A DNA stretch of 49,798 nt, taken from NCBI GenBank assembly GCA_910583945.1, contig CAJTYF010000008.1:1-49798 (forward strand). The letters run 5' to 3'. The translations under genes were made by a program, and so were the position numbers. Below the pieces are notes generated by a model. That model saw nothing but the letters and a program-made list of their open reading frames with translations. It did not search any database and had not been told where the DNA came from. Shown here in pieces: positions 33,404 through 42,114 of the stretch. This DNA is from an uncultured Bacilli bacterium. GTDB lineage: Bacteria; Bacillota_I; Bacilli_A; RF39; UBA660. Each line of letters starts with the position of its first letter. Position 1 is the stretch's first letter.

Positions 33404-34170
33404 AAACATTTTATCTAACCGATGCTGGACGTGTCCGTAGCCATAACGAAGATTCTGTAACCATATTAAAAAATGCAAGCAACGAATATCTCCTTATGGT
33501 AGCAGATGGAATGGGAGGCCATCGAGCTGGGGAAGTAGCCTCAAGTTTAGCGGTCACACACATGGGAAAACGATTCAGTCACATGGCCTCTATTGGTTCA
33601 AAATTGGATGCAGTCAATTGGTTAAACGATAACGCGAGCGAAATCAATAATGAAATCATAGAGTACGCTAAAGTTCATCCTGAAACCACAGGATTAGGAA
33701 CCACATTAGTTTTAGCCATCTTAACCAAAGAATACTTGATTTTTGGAAACATTGGGGATTCCACCGGTTTTGTTTTAAAAAATGGCCATCTTCATCAAGT
33801 CACAAAACCTCATTCCCTAGTGAACTTACTTGTAGAAGCGGGTCAACTCACGGAAGAAGAAGCCAAATACCATCCTAAAAAAAATGTGTTAATGAAAGCC
33901 TTAGGAGCAATGGAAAAAGTTGAACTGGATATTTTTGATGTAGATTTAACCAGTGAAGCGATTTTACTATGTAGCGATGGACTGACCAATATGCTCACAA
34001 CTGAACAAATCGAAAAAGTATTAAACGATGAAACTTTAGAAATGGAAGAAAAAGTCATTAAATTAATTCGTAAAAGTAACGCTCGTGGGGGACAAGACAA
34101 CATATCTGTGGCGTATTTAGTCATAAAGGAAAGTGGTGATACAAATGATAATGAAGGGGCAAAAGATTAG
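33400..34170 (+). CDS. prpC: PP2C-type protein serine/threonine phosphatase
   Basis: A 256-residue metal-dependent phosphatase that reverses PrkC phosphorylation. All PPM motifs are visible: RSHNEDS, ADGMGGHRAGE, GNIGDSTGFV, CSDGLTNM, GGQDNISV. Overlaps rlmN by four bases and prkC by 26, indicating tight co-translation and a stoichiometric kinase-phosphatase pair. Confidence 0.95.
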   Translation: MKTFYLTDAGRVRSHNEDSVTILKNASNEYLLMVADGMGGHRAGEVASSLAVTHMGKRFSHMASIGSKLDAVNWLNDNASEINNEIIEYAKVHPETTGLGTTLVLAILTKEYLIFGNIGDSTGFVLKNGHLHQVTKPHSLVNLLVEAGQLTEEEAKYHPKKNVLMKALGAMEKVELDIFDVDLTSEAILLCSDGLTNMLTTEQIEKVLNDETLEMEEKVIKLIRKSNARGGQDNISVAYLVIKESGDTNDNEGAKD

Positions 34171-35905
34171 TGATCGTTACCAAATCATCAAATCCATTGG
34201 TGAAGGAGGTATGGCAAATGTCTATTTGGCTTACGATACCATACTCGATAGAAACGTTGCGGTAAAACTACTAAGAGGCGATTTATCAAGTGATGAAAAA
34301 TTTGTTCGAAGATTTAGACGAGAAGCTTTATCCGCCAGCAGTTTAAACCATCCGAACATCGTTGAAGTCTATGATGTAGGAGAAGACGGAGGAGACTATT
34401 ACATAGTGATGGAATACATTGAAGGCAAACACCTTAAAGACTTAATAAAAAAACGAGGAAAACTGACCGTTAGTGAAGTCGTGGACATCATGATGCAAAT
34501 CACCGATGGAATGAGTTTAGCACATGATTCCTACATCATTCACCGTGACATTAAACCTCAAAACATCATGATTTTAGAAAATGGGTTAGTAAAAATTACG
34601 GACTTTGGCATTTCAACCGCTATGAATGCCACACAACTTACGCAAACCAATTCTGTAATGGGAAGTGTACATTACATCCCGCCCGAACAAGCCAGTGGCA
34701 AAGGTGCAAGCTTACAAAGCGACATTTATTCGATGGGAATTGTCATGTATGAACTCTTAACAGGTAAACTTCCCTTTAGAGGAGACAATGCGGTAGAAAT
34801 TGCTTTAAAACATTTAAAAGAGCCTATTCCAAACATTAAAGAAGAATTACCAAGTTTGCCAAACAGTCTCGTAAACATTATTTTAAAATCAACCGCTAAA
34901 AATCCTAAAAATCGATATAACGACGCTAGAGAAATGCATGAAGATTTAAAAACGTGTTTAGAAGAAAATCGAGTGAAAGAACCTATTATAAGTTATAAAT
35001 ACCCTGAAAACAACTTTGATGATACCAAAATTAATAAAATGCTAAAAGAAAATCCTAAAAAAGAAAGTGAAGGAGTGATCCCTATAGCAAAGCAAATAAC
35101 CAAAAATGATTTAAAAAAACAAAATAAACTTTTAATCATTCTAGCCGCCATTTTTACAGGTTTAGTGGTCATCATTACCTGTATAGTAGTTTTAGTTCCA
35201 ATCATAACGAAAGAAAGTGAAATCTTAGTCCCTGATGTCACCAATATGAGTATTAGTGAAGCCATCCAAGTCTTACAAGATAAAGGTTTTGTTGTGAGCG
35301 ATGAGCAACAAGAACAATCGAGTAGCGATGTAGCTGAAGGGCATATTATTAAAACCAATCCCTTAGCGGGAAGCAAACGAACCAAAAACACAGAAATCAT
35401 GCTGTATGTCTCCATTGGTGATACCAAGATTACCCTTGAAAACTATGTTGGCAAAAATTACTTAGAAGTAAAGGGTGCTTTAGAAGCCTTAGGACTTCAA
35501 GTCTTAATTGAAAAGAAAAACGTCGAGAATCCAGATAGCGTAAAAGATGGAGAAATCATTGAACAATCCGTTGCAGGCGGACAAAAATTATCAAGCGGGG
35601 ACAACATTACTTTATATATTCCAAACATTGTAAGCAAATACCCTAACTTTACAGGAGGTTCATATACCATTGAAGAAATACAAGCCTTTTGTGATGATTA
35701 TGGGGTAAAATTAAAAATCGAAGAAGTCATGAATAGTGGCCAGCCCGAAGGAACCATTTTAAGTCAAGATAAACCTGAAGGATTTACCATTCGTTCAGGT
35801 GTAACCCTAACCATAAAAGTCGCCAAAGGCACACCAGAAGAAGACCCTGATGGAGAAGCTTGCTACGATGATTTAGGAAATAAAATACCATGCAACAACA
35901 ACTAA
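34145..35905 (+). CDS. prkC: Membrane serine/threonine kinase PrkC with three PASTA domains
   Basis: A 586-residue transmembrane kinase sensing cell-wall fragments. The kinase domain (about 8-270) has GEGGMANVYLA, the lysine in VAVKLL, IHRDIKPQNIM and DFGIS. One helix (about 335-360) is followed by three PASTA repeats (from VPDVTNMSISEAI, NYVGKNYLEVKG and YPNFTGGSYTIEE). The Cys-containing tail (CYDDLGNKIPC) after the last PASTA is unusual. Start ATG 34145 follows GGTGAT (34135-34140); ATG 34151 is possible. PASTA motifs usually bind muropeptides or lipid II. Confidence 0.94.
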   Translation: MIMKGQKISDRYQIIKSIGEGGMANVYLAYDTILDRNVAVKLLRGDLSSDEKFVRRFRREALSASSLNHPNIVEVYDVGEDGGDYYIVMEYIEGKHLKDLIKKRGKLTVSEVVDIMMQITDGMSLAHDSYIIHRDIKPQNIMILENGLVKITDFGISTAMNATQLTQTNSVMGSVHYIPPEQASGKGASLQSDIYSMGIVMYELLTGKLPFRGDNAVEIALKHLKEPIPNIKEELPSLPNSLVNIILKSTAKNPKNRYNDAREMHEDLKTCLEENRVKEPIISYKYPENNFDDTKINKMLKENPKKESEGVIPIAKQITKNDLKKQNKLLIILAAIFTGLVVIITCIVVLVPIITKESEILVPDVTNMSISEAIQVLQDKGFVVSDEQQEQSSSDVAEGHIIKTNPLAGSKRTKNTEIMLYVSIGDTKITLENYVGKNYLEVKGALEALGLQVLIEKKNVENPDSVKDGEIIEQSVAGGQKLSSGDNITLYIPNIVSKYPNFTGGSYTIEEIQAFCDDYGVKLKIEEVMNSGQPEGTILSQDKPEGFTIRSGVTLTIKVAKGTPEEDPDGEACYDDLGNKIPCNNN

Positions 35906-36738
35906 AAAGAGGAAAGATTATTCGTATCATCAGTAATCTTTATACCGTTTTATTAGAAGACAAAACATTAAACTGTCACGCTAGAGGTAAATTCCGTAAA
36001 GAGAAAATCACCCCTCTTGTAGGGGATTTTTGCTATATAGATGAAGAAAACCATTACATATTAGAAATTGAACCACGTAAAAATGTTTTAGAAAGACCGA
36101 ACATTGCTAATATGGATGTTGCCCTTATTGTAACAAGTGTAAAACTTCCTGATTTAAGTTTAAAACTGTTAGATAAAACGCTTTCATTAATGCTTAGCAA
36201 TAAAATCGAACCCATCATTTGCTTTACTAAATTGGATTTATTAAACGAAGAAGAAAAGCAAATTGAAAAAATCATCAACTATTACAAAGAGTGCGAGTAT
36301 AAAGTTGTAAAAAATACAGAACTAGATAAAATAAAATGCCTTTTAAGTGGCCAACAAATAGTCGTGACAGGTCAAACAGGTGCGGGAAAATCAACTCTTT
36401 TAAATCAACTCTGTCCAAACTTGAAATTAAAAACCGATGAAATTTCTTTGGCTTTAGGAAGAGGAAAACATACAACAAGACATGTGGAGCTCTTTAAAAT
36501 CGAGGATTTCTTCATCGCCGATACTCCAGGATTTTCCGCTTTAGAAATTAAAGACATAGAAAAAGAAGCCATAAAAGAAAGTTTTAAAGAATTCAGGCGT
36601 TATACCTGTCCTTTTAAAAACTGTTTGCATGATAAAGAAAAAGACTGTCGTATCAAAGAAGCAGTCGAAAAAGAAGAAATATTACTTTCTAGGTATCAAA
36701 ATTATTTAGATTTTATAAATAGAGAGAGGAGTGAATGA
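35890..36738 (+). CDS. rsgA: Ribosome small-subunit-dependent GTPase RsgA
   Basis: A 282-residue circularly permuted GTPase for late 30S assembly. An N-terminal OB fold (about 1-70) is followed by G4 FTKLD, G1 GQTGAGKST and G3 DTPGF in permuted order. A zinc motif (CPFKNCLHDKEKDC) closes the protein. Its ATG overlaps prkC by 16 bases. Family length is about 290. Confidence 0.95.
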   Translation: MQQQLKRGKIIRIISNLYTVLLEDKTLNCHARGKFRKEKITPLVGDFCYIDEENHYILEIEPRKNVLERPNIANMDVALIVTSVKLPDLSLKLLDKTLSLMLSNKIEPIICFTKLDLLNEEEKQIEKIINYYKECEYKVVKNTELDKIKCLLSGQQIVVTGQTGAGKSTLLNQLCPNLKLKTDEISLALGRGKHTTRHVELFKIEDFFIADTPGFSALEIKDIEKEAIKESFKEFRRYTCPFKNCLHDKEKDCRIKEAVEKEEILLSRYQNYLDFINRERSE

Positions 36739-37397
36739 TGAAAACAGCCATTACTTTTTTAAAATGCAATCAAGGTTTTTTTAAAACCATTGATTTGATT
36801 AATGCCTCGTCCACTGATTATATTCACGTAGATGTCATTGATGGATTATTCGCCGCCAATAAAACTTTTATTGATCAGAAAATGTTTCAATATTTAAAAG
36901 AAAGTCCGAAACCAAAAGATGTTCATTTAATGACATTACATTTAAAAAAATACATTGATGTTTATTCAAATCTAAATCCATTTAGTATCACTTATCAATT
37001 TGAAGCGACCACGAACCATCAAGAAACCATTGATTACATTAAAAGTAAAAATTGTAAAGTAGGTATAGCCATAAGTCCATTAACAGATTTAGAAGAATTA
37101 ATGCCTTACTTAAATCAAATAGATTTAGTCTTAGTCATGACTATTATTCCTGGGTATGGGGGGCAAAAATGTATTCCAGAAACAAAAGAACGTGTTGAAA
37201 AATTAGATCAGATAAGAAAAGAAAAAAGGTACACTTATTTAATCAGTGTAGACGGTGGAATAAATGACAAAACGATTGCTTACTTTAAAAATGCTCAGTT
37301 AGACATAGCAGTAAGTGGGACTTATATAGTAAATAGTGATTCTTTTGACAAACAAATCGAATCTTTAAAAAAGAACCAATCAGGAACCTTTTCTTGA
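36738..37397 (+). CDS. rpe: Ribulose-phosphate 3-epimerase
   Basis: A 219-residue TIM-barrel enzyme interconverting ribulose 5-phosphate and xylulose 5-phosphate. Metal ligands and acids are conserved in YIHVDVIDG, DVHLMTL and VDGGI, and IIPGYGGQK forms the phosphate loop. The N-terminus (MKTAITFLKCN) differs from the usual IAPSILSAD opening but the barrel is complete. ATG 36738 is six bases from AGGAG; ATG 36735 is the alternative. It ends the rlmN-rpe operon, as in Bacillus subtilis. Confidence 0.88.
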   Translation: MKTAITFLKCNQGFFKTIDLINASSTDYIHVDVIDGLFAANKTFIDQKMFQYLKESPKPKDVHLMTLHLKKYIDVYSNLNPFSITYQFEATTNHQETIDYIKSKNCKVGIAISPLTDLEELMPYLNQIDLVLVMTIIPGYGGQKCIPETKERVEKLDQIRKEKRYTYLISVDGGINDKTIAYFKNAQLDIAVSGTYIVNSDSFDKQIESLKKNQSGTFS

Positions 37398-37417
37398 TTT
37401 TTTTAATTTCTTTAAAC

Positions 37418-37445
37418 TTTACTTTTCTTTGTAATTCGCTATAAT
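37418..37445 (+). promoter_or_regulatory. Promoter of the HTH regulator gene
   Basis: TTTACT (37418-37423), 16 bases, perfect TATAAT (37440-37445), then GGGAGAGGTG and AAAGGA before the ATG at 37479. Confidence 0.55.
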
Positions 37446-37478
37446 AATTTAAAACAGGGAGAGGTGTGAGAAAGGATT

Positions 37479-38525
37479 ATGGATTCAGAAAAAATCGGAA
37501 AATTTATAAAACAACTTCGTGAAGAAAAAAACTGGACTCAAGAACAATTAGCTGAAAAAATGTTTTATGAAAGAACGAAAGTAAATCGATTAGAAGCTGG
37601 GGAAAAGTTTTTAAAATTGAATGATTTGATTAAAATAACTGAAATATTTAATATCACTTTAGAAGAATTGATTGCAGGTGAAAAACAAAATAAAAATAAT
37701 ACTAAAAATATTCAAAAAAAATTTATGCAATATTTGATATTTCAAAATAAAAAATTAAAAATCTGTTTTTTTATTATTCTGTTTTTAATTTTATTATGTA
37801 TAGTTTTTTTTAGTACATTTGTTACTTTATATTTTTTTAATAATTATAAAAGTATTCATATTTATAATATTAGAAGTAATTCTGATTACTATAAAATTAA
37901 TAATGGTTTAATGATTCTATCAAAAGATCGAATCTATTTTAATTTAGGAAATATAACTCCAAAAGTGAATAATATTTCAATCTATAGTGAATTTAATGAT
38001 GAAAAAAAATTAGTATATAAAGGAGAACCAAATGTCGTTTTAAGAGATTTTTATGGATATGAGTCTTTAATTTCTTATGAAGATTTTATTAACCAAAATC
38101 AAAATATTTATATAGTGATAAATGAAGAGGAAATAAAACTTAATTTTGATGAAGAATTTGTTAATGATAAGGTTATCTATATAGAAGAGGAAAATATCGG
38201 AAGTGATTCTAAAATAGAAGATCAAATTATTCCTAATAAAATAAAAGAAAATTTTGTATGTGAAGAGAATTCTTGTCATCTGGAAACAAAAAATGAAAAT
38301 ATGAATTATATGAATAGTATTTTAACTATAACTAAAAAAAATGAATACTATTATTATAACGCTAGTAGTAAAATTTTAAGTTATGAAAATGATAAAACTC
38401 CAGAAATGAATTTTTCTATTAAATTAAAAAATGATGATTTTGATTGTTTAGAAGGAAACTGTAATAAAGTCGAAAAAATCTATAAAACATTTAAAAAACA
38501 GTACTTACAAAAGTATTTAGAATAG
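37479..38525 (+). CDS. Membrane-tethered XRE-family transcriptional regulator
   Basis: A 348-residue one-protein sensor. Residues 5-62 are a Cro/C1 helix-turn-helix (IGKFIKQLREEKNWTQEQLA, KVNRLEAGEK). A basic linker leads to one long membrane helix (about 96-122), and about 225 residues outside, rich in Asn/Ile/Lys/Tyr with few charged repeats, contain two Cys pairs (CEENSC, CLEGNC). The exterior resembles no known family. DNA binding inside and an unknown domain outside suggest direct membrane signalling, perhaps controlling the downstream secreted-protein genes. It begins the accessory island after rpe. Confidence 0.7.
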   Translation: MDSEKIGKFIKQLREEKNWTQEQLAEKMFYERTKVNRLEAGEKFLKLNDLIKITEIFNITLEELIAGEKQNKNNTKNIQKKFMQYLIFQNKKLKICFFIILFLILLCIVFFSTFVTLYFFNNYKSIHIYNIRSNSDYYKINNGLMILSKDRIYFNLGNITPKVNNISIYSEFNDEKKLVYKGEPNVVLRDFYGYESLISYEDFINQNQNIYIVINEEEIKLNFDEEFVNDKVIYIEEENIGSDSKIEDQIIPNKIKENFVCEENSCHLETKNENMNYMNSILTITKKNEYYYYNASSKILSYENDKTPEMNFSIKLKNDDFDCLEGNCNKVEKIYKTFKKQYLQKYLE

Positions 38526-38555
38526 AATGTGCAAAAATAACACATTCTTTTTTTT
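38525..38555 (+). terminator. Terminator of the HTH regulator gene
   Basis: GAATGTG, nine-base loop CAAAAATAA, CACATTC, then eight T residues. Begins on the G of the stop codon (TAG 38523-38525). Confidence 0.85.
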
Positions 38556-38597
38556 GACTTGGATGTTATACTGTGCTTAGAAAGGAAGGAATGAAAT

Positions 38598-39317
38598 TTG
38601 AAAAAAGTCATCTTATTAATTTTAGTATTACTAATCTTAACAGTACAAAACACAAGTGCTAAAGAAATATTTTATCAAAATGATAATGGAGTGATTTTAA
38701 CAAAAGAAGAGTATGATTTTTTTACTGAAATGTATTGGAATGGTTATCAAAAAAATTTAACTATTGAAGATTATAATTATATAAAAGAATTAGATTTATT
38801 TGATAAGGTTGTAGAGAAGAAAACAATTGAATTATTTGATTTTCCAATTGAAAGAAGTTCATCTGTAACAAGCAATTTAAGGATTTTAACAATATCAAAA
38901 TCATGTTCAAATACTTGTACGTTAAGTTTGGTAACTAGGTGGATTGGAACTCCTAATGTCAAAAGTTATGATGTATTTGGAGCAAGAGCAGATGGTGTAA
39001 ATATTACTAATATTAGAAATGCAAGAGTAGAAGGCGATAATTATTATAAGATCTATAGTAATCCTCAGAAAAATAATAATGGATTTGGTTTTTCAATTTT
39101 AGTGCCTAATGAATCCAATGTTATAGCAACTATTACATTTACAACGACTAAAGGCGGAACAGTATATGGAAGTTATCAGCATGCAATGAGAAATACAACT
39201 GAAAATATTAGTAAACAATATTCTATTAATGAAAATGGATTTGGACGAGTATTTGATTTTACTGGAACAGCTAGCAATATTTATGATAATGCTCCTGGTG
39301 TAGATATGGTAGTTTAA
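38598..39317 (+). CDS. Secreted protein of unknown function, partner of the C39-like peptidase
   Basis: A 239-residue protein from a TTG start at 38598, set by AAGGAAGGA seven bases upstream. Residues 1-21 are a classical signal peptide with cleavage near TSA-KE. A short Glu/Tyr-rich helical part (about 30-75) is followed by a beta-rich domain with one Cys pair (KSCSNTCTLSL). Serine, threonine and asparagine content is high, as in surface proteins. I recognise no family. The C39-like peptidase gene starts 104 bases downstream, so the two are probably one unit. Confidence 0.6.
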   Translation: MKKVILLILVLLILTVQNTSAKEIFYQNDNGVILTKEEYDFFTEMYWNGYQKNLTIEDYNYIKELDLFDKVVEKKTIELFDFPIERSSSVTSNLRILTISKSCSNTCTLSLVTRWIGTPNVKSYDVFGARADGVNITNIRNARVEGDNYYKIYSNPQKNNNGFGFSILVPNESNVIATITFTTTKGGTVYGSYQHAMRNTTENISKQYSINENGFGRVFDFTGTASNIYDNAPGVDMVV

Positions 39318-39421
39318 ATAAGTTCATTTGTATTTAGATATAAAAGAAAGGTTTTAGGTGGTAAATGAATTAAAAAAATAAGAAGGTTTTGGTGAAAATT
39401 AAGGTTATAGAAGGAGAAAAA

Positions 39422-40177
39422 ATGAAAAAAAATAAAATTTTAGTATTAGTTGCATTTTCTTTGCTTAGTGTTGTTAATGTAAATGCATCTTGTAAAGACT
39501 ATTATTCACAATCAGAATTAGATTATATAATAACTAATTCTGATCCAATCGATTTAGATTTGTCTTGTGCAGAAGGAAGTATATTTGTACAAGAATATTT
39601 GGATAGAGTAGAAAGCTCTTTAAATGAAATGAAAAACAAAGAACAACATATATCGCCATTTTATTATGCCGATCCAGTATTAGATATAACCCCAATCCAA
39701 CAAGAAAAAAGTAATTATTGTGGTCCGGCAAATGTAAAAATGGTTTTACAATATCTTAATGGCACATCATTATCTCAATCTGTGTATGCAATTGAAATGG
39801 AAACATATTCTAAAGGTACTGATGTATGGCGTGTTACGAATGAATTAAATAAATATAGTTCAAAAAAATATCAATATGCTAATAATTTATCGCAAGATAC
39901 TTTTAAATCAATAATCGACAGTAATATTGCTAATAATAAACCACTGATTTTACACTCACAAACTGAGAAATTAGCTTTATATAACGGACATAAAACAGGG
40001 CATTATTTGACTGTAAGAGGACATACATTAAGACATCCAGCGATTACTGTTGATTATGTTCATTATGTAGATTCTAATAATCAAGATTATGGTAAGGGAA
40101 GTACTTTTGGTAATCATTATGATAATTTTAATAATGTATATAATTCTATTTCTGGTGGGAGATTTACTATTTATTAA
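39422..40177 (+). CDS. Secreted C39-like (papain-fold) cysteine peptidase
   Basis: A 251-residue secreted protein. Residues 1-20 are a signal peptide ending VNA. The mature part contains a C39-type core: NYCGPANVKMVLQYLNG with Cys100 as nucleophile, GHYLTVRGH with His194 and YVDSNNQDYG with Asp217. Such proteins cleave peptides or act as bacteriocin-leader or cell-surface peptidases; exported stand-alone forms are common in gut Firmicutes. The start is ATG 39422 with AAGGAG. The context, a secreted companion and a membrane HTH regulator, suggests a regulated surface activity. Peptidase activity is inferred. Confidence 0.75.
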   Translation: MKKNKILVLVAFSLLSVVNVNASCKDYYSQSELDYIITNSDPIDLDLSCAEGSIFVQEYLDRVESSLNEMKNKEQHISPFYYADPVLDITPIQQEKSNYCGPANVKMVLQYLNGTSLSQSVYAIEMETYSKGTDVWRVTNELNKYSSKKYQYANNLSQDTFKSIIDSNIANNKPLILHSQTEKLALYNGHKTGHYLTVRGHTLRHPAITVDYVHYVDSNNQDYGKGSTFGNHYDNFNNVYNSISGGRFTIY

Positions 40178-40195
40178 TTAATTCTTTAGATGAAG

Positions 40196-40219
40196 AAGAG
40201 TCTTAAAAAACTCTTTTTT
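40196..40219 (+). terminator. Terminator of the C39 peptidase unit
   Basis: AAGAGT (40196-40201), loop CTTAAAAA, ACTCTT (40210-40215) and further T residues. Six-pair stem, weak but well placed after the stop at 40177. Confidence 0.6.
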
Positions 40220-40283
40220 CTTGTAAATTGATGTATAATCAAAATAAGTTTATTATAAATGTAAGAAAGTGAGTGAGGTATGT

Positions 40284-41495
40284 ATGAAGAACTTATTTTA
40301 TCATAAAGAAAAGATGATTTTTTGTTTTATAATAGTTATAGTTTTTGGAGCATTAGTATTTGAAAGTGTTCTATTGAATAATAAAAAGGTGAAAATAGTA
40401 AAAGATAATGCAATTACAAATGAAAAAAAGCAAGCAACACCTATAGTAGTTCCTAAAGAAAAAAAATTTCAAATCACTTTCGAAAATTTTGAATTAAATA
40501 ATCATTTAAAAAAATATATGGATAAACTAACGAGTATTGATATCGATTATATAGAAAATAATATTATTTATGGTTCTGTACTTGATACAATAAATGATCC
40601 TTTTTTGTATACAACAATCTGTTTGTTTCAATACAACACTAAAACAAAAAAATATAAAGAATACGAATATAATAAAGGCAGAATATTTGATTATTATGTA
40701 GATGAGAAAGATATTTATTTTATTTCAGAAAAACTTGAAGCGGATGATTATTATCATTGGAAACTGAATAAATCAACTCTTTCTTTTGAAACTATTGAAG
40801 AGTTAGAATCTGGTAATATAAAATATGATGTTAATTCTCCTAGATTATTAAAAGATAATGTTAATGATGAACTTTATTTATTAACTGTTAAAAATAATGG
40901 TGAAATTCAAACGTCAGATTTATGTAAAGTAGACGGAAATAAAATAGAAAAAAAAGAATCCTTTTTTGGAAATCATGAAACAAAAAAAGGAAGTTTTATA
41001 AATGCAATGCTTTATGTAACGATTCAAAAAGATAAAATTTACTATATAAGAATTGACGATTATGAAAAAAATAGTTTGATAGAATACGATACTAAAACAA
41101 ATCAAAATAATATTTTGAAAGAAGATTTTATTGAAGATGATTATTATCAATCATTTTTTATAACAGAATTAGGAATTTTTATGAATTCAAAATATGATGA
41201 TTCAAATGACTTTTATAAAATTAGAAATTATTTTAAAAAAAAGAATAGTGAAAAATTTTTAGAATTAGAAAATTATAATAAAGAATTGTATTTTGGAAGA
41301 AAATTTAATGAGGATACAATATCTTTTATTAACTTAAATCAATGGTATTTTTTAGATATAAATGATCTAAAAATATATGCTGGTCCAAAATATGAAGAAC
41401 AGTACCCAAACCATTATGTTTGGGGCGATAACCAGATACTTTTTCAAAATTTTAATCAAAATTGGTATATTGGAACCTTTAGTGAAAAAAATTAA
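40284..41495 (+). CDS. Membrane-anchored beta-propeller-like protein
   Basis: A 403-residue protein; ATG 40284 with GAGG close upstream is chosen over GTG 40269. A signal anchor (about 10-30) is followed by a Lys-rich linker. The outer part has several similar blades (DKIYYIRIDDYEKN, KDIYFISEKLEAD, WYFLDINDLKIY), each of the pattern x-I-Y-Y-I/F then D-T/N-K-T-x-K, suggesting a propeller. No family recognised. Codons are AT-rich like its neighbours. It may bind sugars or peptides at the surface, which is inference. Confidence 0.55.
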   Translation: MKNLFYHKEKMIFCFIIVIVFGALVFESVLLNNKKVKIVKDNAITNEKKQATPIVVPKEKKFQITFENFELNNHLKKYMDKLTSIDIDYIENNIIYGSVLDTINDPFLYTTICLFQYNTKTKKYKEYEYNKGRIFDYYVDEKDIYFISEKLEADDYYHWKLNKSTLSFETIEELESGNIKYDVNSPRLLKDNVNDELYLLTVKNNGEIQTSDLCKVDGNKIEKKESFFGNHETKKGSFINAMLYVTIQKDKIYYIRIDDYEKNSLIEYDTKTNQNNILKEDFIEDDYYQSFFITELGIFMNSKYDDSNDFYKIRNYFKKKNSEKFLELENYNKELYFGRKFNEDTISFINLNQWYFLDINDLKIYAGPKYEEQYPNHYVWGDNQILFQNFNQNWYIGTFSEKN

Positions 41496-41576
41496 AAAAC
41501 TTAAAATTATAATCCCCAGAAAGAAACAGAGAAAGTTTTTATATAGTTTTAGGATTAAATTAGAAATGAGAAATTT

Positions 41577-41946
41577 ATGAAAACAATTTTAAATTCAAAA
41601 AAAACTAAAATAATAATAGGTGTTCTTGTTCTATTATTTATGGGTTTATATGAATGGATATTAAATACTAGTGATGAATTTGGATATCGATGTCAAACTT
41701 TTTATAATCTATCAAAATATAAATTAATAGCTGGGGGAGAAATAGACATTATAAAAAACTCTTGTTTTGTAGAGGAGGTTGTGATCATACAGCTATCTTT
41801 AGAACAAAAATGGCTTATGAGGAATTAGAAAAAGAGGCTCCTGAATTGAAAAAAAGATAAAGGACAGATATCCAAATCTTACTGTAAGAGTATCGATAAA
41901 AGATGGAAAGTTATTTAGAACTTATAATGTATTTTATACTCAATAA
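41577..41946 (+). pseudogene. Small membrane-anchored protein gene with two frameshifts
   Basis: The first 83 codons (41577-41828) encode a membrane helix (about 11-26) and a Cys/Tyr-containing exterior. Registers change at the T4 run (41765-41768) and the A7 run (41849-41855). One added T and one added A would give a continuous 123-residue protein with CFCRGGCDH and KDRYPNLTVRVSIKDGKL. Total length with both additions is divisible by three. No family recognised. Confidence 0.5.
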
Positions 41947-42038
41947 AAATAAAAAAATAAGAATGTCATAATGCGTTGTCACTTTTTTCTAAATATTAAG
42001 TAATCTTTTTTTAGGTTGCTTTTTATTTTCAATAACTC

Positions 42039-42067
42039 TTGAAAAAATAAAAAAGTTTATCTATAAT
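42039..42067 (+). promoter_or_regulatory. Promoter of the rnhB operon
   Basis: TTGAAA (42039-42044), 17-base spacer, perfect TATAAT (42062-42067). Region 41947-42038 holds no recognisable gene. Confidence 0.75.
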
Positions 42068-42114
42068 GAAAAAGTGAATCAATGAAATAAATAAAAAAGA
42101 AAATAGGTGAAGAG

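Noticed and set aside
41377..41580. 67-codon frame overlapping the end of the propeller-like gene
   Set aside because: Mostly an out-of-frame shadow of the larger gene; composition is random and there is no ribosome site.
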